Origin: Egbenema bharatensis
Lineage (GTDB): Bacteria > Cyanobacteriota > Cyanobacteriia > Elainellales > Elainellaceae
NCBI RefSeq assembly: GCF_048077055.1
Contig: NZ_CP182236.1
Span: 4,526,001 to 4,590,000, forward strand
Length of the DNA stretch: 64,000 nucleotides
Direction: 5' to 3'
Positions 25,179 to 32,880 of this stretch are shown one piece after another (position 1 is the stretch's first letter; each line of letters starts with the position of its first letter). A program made the position numbers and the translations under genes. Under the pieces are notes generated by a model. That model saw nothing but the letters and a program-made list of their open reading frames with translations. It was not told the DNA's origin and did not search any database.

Positions 25179-26466
25179 TTACGAGGCAATTTGTGCTTCC
25201 CAACCTTGTTCGAGCCGTGTGGTGTATTCGGCATTAACGACCGGAACGGTCTCACTGATTAACTCCTGCAAGGGAATGCCATAATTCTCCTCCACCCTGG
25301 CGAATTCCGATCGCAAATCGTCCGGTACTTTGCTGATGTCCAGGAGTGGCGGATCGCCCCAAACCTCTGGTTTAAACTTCTCCAGTTGACCTTCCGGGCT
25401 GGAGAGGATATTGGCTAACACCATTGCTCCGGCTGGATTGCTGGCATTAATGGGAATGGCAGTGAACGAGGGATCATTCAGGGAAATTCCCGGCATCGTA
25501 AAGGCTTGCGTGGTGGCAGGAAATTGTCCCGTGGTCAATCCTTCCGCAACGCGAGAAATAAACACGGGCATCATCCAGATCTCGCCATTGGCAAACAGTT
25601 CGTGCAGGCGAGCCTGGGTGGGCGGATAGGTTTCCCCTGCGCGCCAGAGGTAGGGTTCTAATTCTCGAAGATAATCAAACACCAGGGGTGAATTCTGATT
25701 CCACAGGGCTTCGTCAAATTCTGCCCCCGCGTACTGTTCATAGCCCCCCGTCACGCCATAGAGCGTTTTCAGCAAAAAGCGGCTTCCGTCAAACACAGGT
25801 GGAGCCACATAGGCAAAGCGGCGGGATTTTCCCGGCCCAGGTCATTAATTCCTCAAAGGTTTGGGGTGCCTGGGTGACTCGCGCCCTGTCCATTACCATG
25901 ACGTAGTAGGAGCCAGTGTAGGGAGCAGAATAACCTTCGATCGGCAGTCCAAAGTCGGTCGTCACTGCCGGATTATCCCGATCGTAGTACTGGAGGGCAG
26001 GGAGTGCATCATTAAACGGCCCAAACAACAGATTCCCCTGCTTCATCGTCCGAAAGTTTTCACCGTTAATCCAGATCAGATCAACGTTGCCCCCTGTGGT
26101 CAATCCCGCCTGGACTTCGCCAATCACCTTATTCACTGCTTCCACCGTATCATTCAGGGGCACCCGATTCAGTGTCACATCATATTCACTGCTTAACCTG
26201 GCTCCCACCCACTGATCAGCATAGCGATTGGTCTGATCACTACCGCCCCACATCGCCCAATTCACCGTCGTTCCCCTGGCCGCCGCCACGATCTCTTCCC
26301 AGGAGGCTGTGGTGAAATCGATCGCCGATTCTGGATTCGCAGCCTGCTGATTGCGCGCGCAATTTGCCGTTAATGTGGCCAAACAAGTACTGGCTCCTAA
26401 CCAGAGAAACCGCCGACGGGGCAAGGAAAACCGATCGCGGACATTAAAGGAATTCATCAATTTCAC
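25179..26466 (-). pseudogene. ABC transporter substrate-binding lipoprotein, YnjB-like, frameshifted in this sequence
   Basis: Two frames join into about 429 aa closely resembling the YnjB family. The N-terminus has a twin-arginine-like signal (LPRRRFLWLGAS) and lipobox LTANC, so it is probably an exported lipoprotein. The first frame includes VNWAMWGGSDQTNRYADQW, GNVDLIWINGENFRTMKQ, NLLFGPFNDALP and VTTDFGLPIEGY. It breaks after FEELMTWAGK. Two single-base additions, an A in the AAAA run and a G restoring GGCC (plus strand 25820–25830), give KNPGRFAYVAPPVFDGSRF, the family consensus. The second frame then carries the C-terminal lobe (GISLNDPSFTAIPINASNPAGAMVLANILSSPEGQ). Substrate unknown. 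It follows the ATPase gene by 58 bp. Confidence 0.85.
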
Positions 26467-26524
26467 CCAATATCAATCAAAATTACATTCTCAAGATCAC
26501 AAACCAGACATCACAAACCAAACA

Positions 26525-27607
26525 TCACACAACATTCATTGGCTCAGTCTCCAGAACAGATTCCGCAAAACACCAGAGGGCATCGGGTGGCAGATACGCC
26601 CAGACCGTTTGACCGATCGCAAAATTTTGAGTCGGCGCAATCCAGGCTTGAAATGAGCATGGCCATGAACCCTCGGGAGAGATCTGGAGGGTTAAACGAC
26701 GCTGCATTCCCGTGAATCGGTTGGCTACGACGATCGCTGGAATTAAATTCACCGATGGGAACGGTTCAGGGAATAGCTGAATTTGTTCGGGACGAATCGT
26801 GAACTGAATCTGACCCTGCGCTGAATTATGACTGGTCAAGATCACATCCTGGGTAATTCTCCACTGCTGATCCTGAGCCGTTGCCGTGAAGAAATTTACC
26901 CCACCCATAAACCGGGCCGTTAACTCATCGCAGGGCTGTTGGTAAAGCTGTTCTGGGGTCGCTACCTGCCGTAAACGACCCTCAAACATCAAAGCAATCC
27001 GATCGGACATCACCACTGCTTCAGATTGATCGTGAGTCACCAGCATCAGCGTCACTCCCGTTTGGGCATGAAGCTGTAAAATCAGGGACTGCATCTCTTC
27101 CCGCAGGTTGGCATCCAGGGCCGAAAGGGGTTCATCCAACAGCAATAACTTGGGACGGATCACCAGCGATCGGGCCAGGGCCACTCGTTGCGCCTGTCCG
27201 CCGGAGAGTTCAGAGGGTTTGCGATCGCCGAAGCCTTCGAGCTGAACCTGTTGCAGCATTGCCCTGGACTGCTGTTCCCGCTCCACCCGATTCACCCCCC
27301 GCATTTTTAACCCAAACGCCACATTCTCTCCCACCGTCAGATGGGGAAACAGCAGTCCCCGTTGCAGCACCAGGGCCATATCCCGCTTTTCGGTGGGTAC
27401 TCGGTTCAGGATTTTTCCATCCAGTTCAATCACCCCCGCATCCGGCGATCGGATTCCAGCAATCAGTTGCAGGGTGGTAGACTTGCCGCAACCCGACGGC
27501 CCCAGGAGTGAGACAATTTCCCCCGATCGGATGTCCAACCACAGGTCTTGTACGGCCGGAACACCACGAAAGGATTTCGTCAGGTTTTGCAATCTTAACT
27601 GACTCAT
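26525..27607 (-). CDS. ABC transporter ATP-binding protein, PotA/MalK-like
   Basis: A 360-aa cytoplasmic ATPase that powers the import system encoded around it. Walker A is LGPSGCGKST (about residues 34–43), the Q-loop VLQRGLLFPHLTVGENVAFGL, signature LSGGQAQRVALARSL, Walker B LLLLDEPLSALD and the switch MLVTHDQ. Residues ~235–360 form a TOBE-type regulatory domain (IQFTIRPEQIQLFPEP), as in PotA and CysA importers; E. coli YnjD lacks a long one. ATG 27607 is 43 bp after the stop of the permease gene, consistent with an operon. Confidence 0.93.
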   Translation of the reverse strand: MSQLRLQNLTKSFRGVPAVQDLWLDIRSGEIVSLLGPSGCGKSTTLQLIAGIRSPDAGVIELDGKILNRVPTEKRDMALVLQRGLLFPHLTVGENVAFGLKMRGVNRVEREQQSRAMLQQVQLEGFGDRKPSELSGGQAQRVALARSLVIRPKLLLLDEPLSALDANLREEMQSLILQLHAQTGVTLMLVTHDQSEAVVMSDRIALMFEGRLRQVATPEQLYQQPCDELTARFMGGVNFFTATAQDQQWRITQDVILTSHNSAQGQIQFTIRPEQIQLFPEPFPSVNLIPAIVVANRFTGMQRRLTLQISPEGSWPCSFQAWIAPTQNFAIGQTVWAYLPPDALWCFAESVLETEPMNVV

Positions 27608-27649
27608 GCCATTCCTCCCAACCCAGCTTCAACCCTCAGTTCAAACCGT

Positions 27650-28474
27650 TCAAACATTGCCCAACCCTCCCAAGGCCGCATCATTTTGCAAAGCCCGGCT
27701 AGCTAGCAGCAAAAAGAGTAACCCTGGCATCATCGAGGTGATGGCGACCGCTGCAATCAGCCCATTGTTGCCCCCCTGCATCAAGGTGAACAAAACCATT
27801 GGTAAAGTGAACACCTGACCACTCCCGACAAAAAAGGTCAGCAAGAACTCATTCCAGGAAATTAAAAAGGCAAACAATGCGCCTACCATCACCCCAGGGG
27901 CAATCAACGGTAACGTCACCTGAACCAGCACCTGCACCGGGGAGGCCCCCAGCGATCGCGCCTGAATTTCGTAGTCCCTATTAAAATTGGCGAACACGCT
28001 GGCCAGTACCAGGGTCATGTAGGGAATGGTGGGCATCAGGTGAACCAGAATCACCCCGGCTAGGGTACTGTTCAACCCCAACCGAATCAGGATGGACTGA
28101 ATTCCCATCAATGTGGCCAGGGGCGAGACGATGATAGGAGTCAGGAGGACTAGCTTGAGTACCGTTTTACCAGGAAACTCCATCATGCCTAAGGCGCGTC
28201 CTGCCGGAAGTCCCACCAGTAAGGATAAACCCGTGGTGATCAAGGCAATTACTAAACTTTGCAGGACTCCTTCGCTGACCCGTGAGGGGGTGGAAATAAT
28301 CTGGAGCCAGTGTTGAGTTGTCCATTGGGCTGGAAGCAGTTGCGGAAAGAACCATCCCTGGGCAAAGGACCAGATCAGTAAGGGCAGGAAGGGTAAAAAC
28401 AGTACCCAAATCACCAGCGTCAGGAGTGAAATTTGCCCAGCTTTGGGGACTTGTAAGGGGGCTTTGAGGAACAT
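27650..28474 (-). CDS. ABC transporter permease 2 (PotC-like)
   Basis: A 274-aa integral membrane protein with about six hydrophobic helices, starting ISLLTLVIWVLFLPFLPLLIWSFA. The cytoplasmic EAA loop that contacts the ATPase is DYEIQARSLGASPVQVLVQVTLPLIAPGVMVG, a clear match for the binding-protein-dependent permease family. With the second permease it should form the membrane heterodimer. It lies 60 bp after that gene and reads in the same direction. Confidence 0.92.
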   Translation of the reverse strand: MFLKAPLQVPKAGQISLLTLVIWVLFLPFLPLLIWSFAQGWFFPQLLPAQWTTQHWLQIISTPSRVSEGVLQSLVIALITTGLSLLVGLPAGRALGMMEFPGKTVLKLVLLTPIIVSPLATLMGIQSILIRLGLNSTLAGVILVHLMPTIPYMTLVLASVFANFNRDYEIQARSLGASPVQVLVQVTLPLIAPGVMVGALFAFLISWNEFLLTFFVGSGQVFTLPMVLFTLMQGGNNGLIAAVAITSMMPGLLFLLLASRALQNDAALGGLGNV

Positions 28475-28534
28475 TTTTGGGAATTAGATTTGTTATCAAG
28501 AGGCAGACTGGAAGCCTGCGCTACGGTTGCTCGA

Positions 28535-29458
28535 TTATCTTTGAGATGATGATGGGTGGGAACGATCGCCCGACGTGAGCCATAGGTAAAAAACGATAAT
28601 GAGTAACGAAATTACCGATAGAATTAAACCCAATGCGATCGCCTCCGATCGCCGCGTGAGATCGGTATCGGTAAAGGCTCGATAGACCAGAACGGGTAAG
28701 GTGCGCGGACGAGTTGATCCCAGTAAAAAGGGAACCTCAAAGGAGGCAAAGATGAAGCCAAACACAATTAAGCTGGAGGATAAAATTCCCGTTTTCAACA
28801 TCGGTAAGGTCACTGTCCAAAAGCATTTCCAGGGATTAGCTCCCAGTACCCGCGCCTGAGTTTCGTAGGCTGGATCAATACCCCGCAGCACGGCCAACAA
28901 AATCAGGGTGACAAACGGAATTTCCTTCCAGAGAAAGTGCAGCAACACGCCGATGTTCCCTGCATCGTTGACCAACAAAGGAAAGTCCTGATCTGACTGA
29001 ATCCAACCCCAGTGATACAAGATCCGCGCCAGAAACCCACTGGGCGAAAGCAACAGCAACATTCCCGCTACGCCAACCAGATGGGGAATGGGCAATGTGA
29101 TTTGGCAGGCAAGACTGGCCCATCGTCCCGACGATCGCAACAGTAAGGCTAACCCCAAACTGAGCAATACCGAGAGTCCGGTGGAAACTGTGGCAATGTA
29201 AAGACTCAGGCCCAGCGATCGGAAGAATTCTGGATTGGCCAGGACGGCTTGATAGGCGGCTAACGTGGGTCTACCATCGCTCAATAAACCAATTACCCCA
29301 ATACTTTGCAAGAACGCCATCACCAATCCACCCCCAAACAGCACCACCACAATGCTGAGGGCAGGGAGCATCAGGAGGTAGGCGAATCCCTGCTGTTGCA
29401 ATTGGGTGATGGTTGCCCCTGCTGGGCGGGGCGATCGGGGGAGGGCTGCTTTCGTCAT
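28535..29458 (-). CDS. ABC transporter permease 1 (PotB-like), first gene of operon
   Basis: A 307-aa membrane protein with six predicted helices (first near FAYLLMLPALSIVVVLFGGGLVMAFL). The EAA loop is AYETQARVLGANPWKCFWTVTLPMLKTGILSSSL. In E. coli, YnjC is a single long double permease; here the two halves are separate genes, as in Pot and Thi-type importers. The short basic tail contains no extra domain. The promoter should lie in 29459–29510, just ahead of the repeat cluster. Confidence 0.92.
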   Translation of the reverse strand: MTKAALPRSPRPAGATITQLQQQGFAYLLMLPALSIVVVLFGGGLVMAFLQSIGVIGLLSDGRPTLAAYQAVLANPEFFRSLGLSLYIATVSTGLSVLLSLGLALLLRSSGRWASLACQITLPIPHLVGVAGMLLLLSPSGFLARILYHWGWIQSDQDFPLLVNDAGNIGVLLHFLWKEIPFVTLILLAVLRGIDPAYETQARVLGANPWKCFWTVTLPMLKTGILSSSLIVFGFIFASFEVPFLLGSTRPRTLPVLVYRAFTDTDLTRRSEAIALGLILSVISLLIIVFYLWLTSGDRSHPSSSQR

Positions 29459-29508
29459 GGGATGGGAGGAGGGTGGAGTAAATCATCTGGTGGGGGTTCA
29501 GCTTTGTT

Positions 29509-29622
29509 GGCTGGGCAGGCAAGACTTCGGCTTGAGCGCTCAGTCGAAACGCTGCCCACCCCACAACAGGTTTGTTGACTGGATTCAGTTGCATGGGCGG
29601 GCAGGATGCCCACCCCACAAGA
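29509..29622. repeat. Two GGGCGGGCA palindromes, one expanded
   Basis: 29509–29567 is the expanded type: GGGCAGGCAAGA, insert CTTCGGCTTGAGCGCTCAG then TCGAAACGCT, then GCCCACCCCACAA. 29593–29622 is a plain copy. A related half-copy (GCGGGCATCTTGCCTGCC) lies near 29780. No gene is present between 29459 and the tRNA; frames here only translate repeats. Confidence 0.87.
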
Positions 29623-29977
29623 GGTTAGTTTCTAAGCATTTTGGGCGATCGGGTATGGTATGAACAGGTTTTGATATGAAAATTGATTCATGTCAATCAA
29701 ACAGTAAGGCGGTTCTTTGCGGGTTGTCAATCGGTTGAATTTGGGAGCATCCCATTGATGCAAATGGATCGATTTCTGTAGCGCGGGCATCTTGCCTGCC
29801 AGTAAACGAGCCGCCATGCAAATGCAAAAGTGGGATACACCCGTTGAATTTGGGGTCAGCCGGAGGGAAGGAATCCTTTACTAGTGTAGAGACCAGGCTG
29901 GATTGCCAGATGAATGAACCCTGAGAATTTGGGGAGAATTGGGTACAAAAGTTGCTATGATGAAGTTCCGCTGATTC

Positions 29978-30049
29978 GGGTGACTAGCGCAACGGTAGCG
30001 CATCGGACTCTTAATCCGCTGGTTCTGGGTTCGAATCCCAGGTCACCCA
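29978..30049 (+). tRNA. tRNA-Lys (anticodon CTT)
   Basis: 72 bases. The acceptor stem GGGTGAC (29978–29984) pairs with GTCACCC (30042–30048), discriminator A at 30049. The D arm is GCGC-AACGGTA-GCGC, the anticodon loop CTCTTAA gives CTT (lysine), and the T arm is CTGGG-TTCGAAT-CCCAG. The outermost anticodon-stem pair (T–C) is mismatched. The 3' CCA is not encoded and must be added. It stands alone. Confidence 0.96.
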
Positions 30050-30087
30050 TTTACCTCTAAATCTTGCAACACCAATACGCCGCTGGG

Positions 30088-30235
30088 TCACAGGTAAACA
30101 ACCTCTGCCAAGATGCGTTCTCCAATGCGTGGTTTTAAACCCGCCTTATGCACCAGATCGACCTTGACTCCTAAATTGGAGATTCTGTAAAACGGGCTTA
30201 TCCTCAACTTGGGCAGGCAGAACCTCAAGATCCAT
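30088..30235 (-). pseudogene. Relics of a nucleotidyltransferase and a possible acetyltransferase start
   Basis: The minus strand from about 30178 to the stop at 30088 reads NLGVKVDLVHKAGLKPRIGERILAEVVYL, typical of the C-terminus of small MNT-type nucleotidyltransferases (toxin–antitoxin partners). Just upstream, ATG 30235 starts MDLEVLPAQVEDKPVLQNL, which looks like the first residues of a GNAT acetyltransferase before the frame degenerates. Neither is complete; both calls are inference from short matches by eye. Together they mark a decayed region between the tRNA and the toxin gene. Confidence 0.4.
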
Positions 30236-30258
30236 CGCTGCCTCACCCCCCATTCACT

Positions 30259-30747
30259 TCACCCTTCCCCGACATAACGCAACACAGAATCAATGAACCG
30301 TTGGCTGAAATAAATCCCGGACTCATGCATAGCCTCCAATAGCGGCTTGACGGCTTTGATCTCGCCCAATTGCTTTGCCTAAATCAGTAACCCTACCGAC
30401 CCCGTAACCCTGAGCTGTAACGATTCAGCCACCTTGCGCCCCGTCAGTTCATCCATTAGCACCAACGAAGCCCGTTTTTCCAGTGCTAAGGCGATCACGG
30501 CAGCTTCTCCCCGATCGAGGGTCGGTAACAAAAGGCGCATCTGGTCTTCGGACTGCAAAGACTCGACCTGAATCCAGGATTCCTGCGGTAGGTGAATCTG
30601 TCCTGTGGTCGTCCCACTGTAGGTTGTGATTTCTTCAGCAACCGCCGTCGGGATTAGCAGTTTCCCAGCAACCTTTTGCAGCAAGGGCAGTTGTCCGATT
30701 CTGGCAAAAGCAATTAAGGGCGTAGCGTTGCTGATGATATTAGTCAT
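30259..30747 (-). pseudogene. DUF3368 PIN-like toxin with premature TAG stop
   Basis: The first 122 codons (30379–30747) encode a DUF3368 PIN-family protein: IISNATPLIAFARIGQLPLL (first Asp position replaced by Asn, as is common here), LIPTAVAEEI, LDRGEAAVIALALEKRASLVLMDELTGRKVAESL and VTGSVGLLI. A TAG then occurs in frame, and the same frame continues for ~40 codons as AKQLGEIKAVKPLLEAMHESGIYFSQRFIDSVLRYVGEG to a stop at 30259, exactly the family's missing C-terminus. So one substitution (for example AAG to TAG) truncates the toxin. The start overlaps the antitoxin's end by 8 bases. Confidence 0.8.
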
Positions 30748-31018
30748 GGTCTGTCAATGCAGCAAGTCCAGCCAGGTCAGTATTCAGGGCAGATTCGTCA
30801 TAGTCAAAGGCGATAATCCCTTTTTGAGCCAGCAGATCCATAAAAGCCAGACGGTTAAGCTCTGCAAGCTCTGCCGCTTTGCCCAGAGACAGTTGCTTAC
30901 TCTGGAAGAACGAGACCGCCGCCAACAACCGAAATTGCTGACCTAAATCATTCGCCCCCATTTTCAGAGCAGCCAAAATATCCTGGGAAACTTCAAGGGT
31001 AATGGTTTCAGTACTCAT
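30740..31018 (-). CDS. UPF0175 antitoxin
   Basis: A 92-aa small protein of the UPF0175 family, the usual upstream partner of DUF3368 toxins. It begins ETITLEVSQDILAALKMG and contains LGQQFRLLAAVSFFQSKQLSLGKAAELAELNRLAFMDLLAQKGI, the family's helical DNA-binding core, then FDYDE at the tail. It appears intact while its toxin is truncated, a combination expected after toxin inactivation. ATG 31018; overlaps the toxin by 8 bases. Confidence 0.88.
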   Translation of the reverse strand: MSTETITLEVSQDILAALKMGANDLGQQFRLLAAVSFFQSKQLSLGKAAELAELNRLAFMDLLAQKGIIAFDYDESALNTDLAGLAALTDHD

Positions 31019-31159
31019 GGCTTGCAGCTCTTTGAAGATCGATTAGGAAAAGGAAAGCAATCATCCTCTCTAGGTTAATCCAAACCAACCTGACAGAGAC
31101 CTGTATTACCTGAAGAAAGATGCCTGCCGCCGTTGGGCTTCAACGTTAGACATAAACGA

Positions 31160-31224
31160 ATGTCAGAGATACCCATCCCACAAGAATTCCAAATGTCAGA
31201 GATACCCATCCCACAAGAATTCCA
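31160..31224. repeat. Two truncated palindrome-family copies, 33-base period
   Basis: The unit AATGTCAGAGATACCCATC followed by CCACAAGAATTCC occurs twice in tandem. It retains only the right part (CCCA.CCCACAAGAATT) of the GGGCGGGCA element. It lies between the antitoxin start and the kinase stop. Confidence 0.75.
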
Positions 31225-31235
31225 GTGGTTGAATT

Positions 31236-32306
31236 CTATGCTTGAGGTTCAGGATCGTTTAACCAGTTCATGATTTCCTGCCAGAGTTCTGGAAACTGTT
31301 GACGACTTTGTTGAAGTCGGGCCATTCGTTCTGCCCCGTTTGGACTGTTTCCATCGGCATACCAGCGATTCGCCGTAATCCAGTATCCTGCCGTCCAGCA
31401 CAACGATCGCACTGCCGGGAACACGCCAAAGGCTGTGAAGTGATGCTGAATCCGATCGGCTAAATCAGCATCCTCCAGAGCTTCGTAATAGTGGTGCAGG
31501 AAAAACGCCCGATCGCTGGCGGGTAAATGATATCCCTGACAGCGGCGCACCGTCACGGGGGAAAGGAAATGACCCAGATCTCCGGCTGGTGAACCCAGTT
31601 CAGCCCACTCCCAATCGATGAGATAGGCCTGGCGATCGTTAATCACCCAATTTTCGCAGGTGTGATCGCTATGCACCAGACAACAGTGGGGATAGTCGGT
31701 GAGTAACGATTCTGCGTTCAACTGCTGTTCAGCCTGATGCAGAACTGCCTCCAGCATTTGGATGATTTCGGGTTCCGCGTCTGGGGCAGTCAAATAGGGC
31801 TGGGCATAATCCTTCGCCTCTTGATAGAACCGGGTTAGGGGTTGATCAATCACTGGAACCTGCGATCGAATCCGATCTAGCTCATAGCCTGCCTCCAGGG
31901 GTAAACGGTGGAGTTGGGCCAGGGTTTCAGCACACTGCTGTAAATGCGATCGGCTATAGTTCAGGGCGATCCCTTCCAGGTAATTCGTGATTAAGTAGGT
32001 GTAGGGAAAATCCGCCGTCGGTTCCGGTTTCGCATCCTGGAGTTGATGCCCAATTCCAGTTCCCTGGAGATACTGGAGGATCGATTGCTCAAACTGCGTC
32101 ACCCGCTCAATTTTTCCTGCAAATCGCTGGTTGGGTGTGTTCACCGCCACCCGTACCAACTGAGTGTGATTCAGTCGAAAAATCACATTCGCTTCCCCGT
32201 GGGCCAGTAGTTCCAGATGGCAAGATTGATTGGCAAAGCGCGTGCGTTGTAGATGCTCTCCGAGCTGATGCTGGAGTCTGTCGAGTTGAATGGTTTGAGT
32301 GGGCAC
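31236..32306 (-). CDS. Aminoglycoside phosphotransferase-fold kinase
   Basis: A 356-aa kinase of the APH/choline kinase-like family (PF01636). The Gly-loop area is HGEANVIFRLNHTQLVRVAV. The catalytic loop CLVHSDHTCENWVIN has the family HxDxxxxN pattern (His, Asp, Asn), and LIDWEWAELGSPAGDLGHFL has the metal-binding Asp and the typical DLxxF. The substrate is not readable; such proteins phosphorylate small metabolites or sugars more often than drugs. GTG 32306 is used as the start. It is transcribed away from the ArsR-type regulator 141 bp upstream. Confidence 0.87.
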   Translation of the reverse strand: MPTQTIQLDRLQHQLGEHLQRTRFANQSCHLELLAHGEANVIFRLNHTQLVRVAVNTPNQRFAGKIERVTQFEQSILQYLQGTGIGHQLQDAKPEPTADFPYTYLITNYLEGIALNYSRSHLQQCAETLAQLHRLPLEAGYELDRIRSQVPVIDQPLTRFYQEAKDYAQPYLTAPDAEPEIIQMLEAVLHQAEQQLNAESLLTDYPHCCLVHSDHTCENWVINDRQAYLIDWEWAELGSPAGDLGHFLSPVTVRRCQGYHLPASDRAFFLHHYYEALEDADLADRIQHHFTAFGVFPAVRSLCWTAGYWITANRWYADGNSPNGAERMARLQQSRQQFPELWQEIMNWLNDPEPQA

Positions 32307-32471
32307 AGTTCCTCCTACACCGATCGGGGACGCACAGCAGTGCGCCCTTACAGGCTGGTAAAAAACAGAATTCGTCTGATTTACGGTTTAATTTTTCCTC
32401 TCTTGACATGAATAGAATTTCATATCATTAGTGATTGTAATGCTCATTTGCGGTTTGAGCTTCCTTCAGGC

Positions 32472-32789
32472 ATGTTTATGACTTCCCAGCAGTTCTCTCC
32501 CTCCTTTTGCGCCCAACGCCTCAAGGTGCTCGCCGATCCGAGCCGATGGGCAATTCTCAACTTGCTGCTGGACGGTTCTAAATACGTTTGGGAGTTGAAT
32601 GAAATTCTGGCTCTGGAGCAAAGCCTGTTATCTCACCATTTAAGAATTTTGCGCCAGCAAGGATTGGTTCAGGCTCAGCGGGATGGTAAAGCGGTGCTGT
32701 ATTCCCTGGCTCCTGATGTCCGAGTGCGATCGGGGGATGGCTTTAATTTAGGATGCTGCGTTTTGTCACTAAAGGACAATTGCCGATAA
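32472..32789 (+). CDS. ArsR-family transcriptional regulator
   Basis: Small winged-helix repressor of about 105 aa (ATG 32472 or 32478; a TTG at 32448 is possible). The fold is clear: FCAQRLKVLADPSRWAILNLLLDGSKYVWELNEI and recognition helix QSLLSHHLRILRQQGLVQAQRDGKAVLYSL. The C-terminus has a Cys pair (NLGCCVLS), which may bind metal or sense redox, though the canonical CxC of ArsR is absent. It sits between the divergent kinase and the DUF1400 hydrolase and could regulate either. Confidence 0.88.
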   Translation: MFMTSQQFSPSFCAQRLKVLADPSRWAILNLLLDGSKYVWELNEILALEQSLLSHHLRILRQQGLVQAQRDGKAVLYSLAPDVRVRSGDGFNLGCCVLSLKDNCR

Positions 32790-32880
32790 GAGCAACCGAT
32801 CGGAGGATGACGATCGCCTGTGCTCTCCATCAAAATTTCTTAACATAGACCGTAATGCTCCTGAACACTTGTGCTTGATC

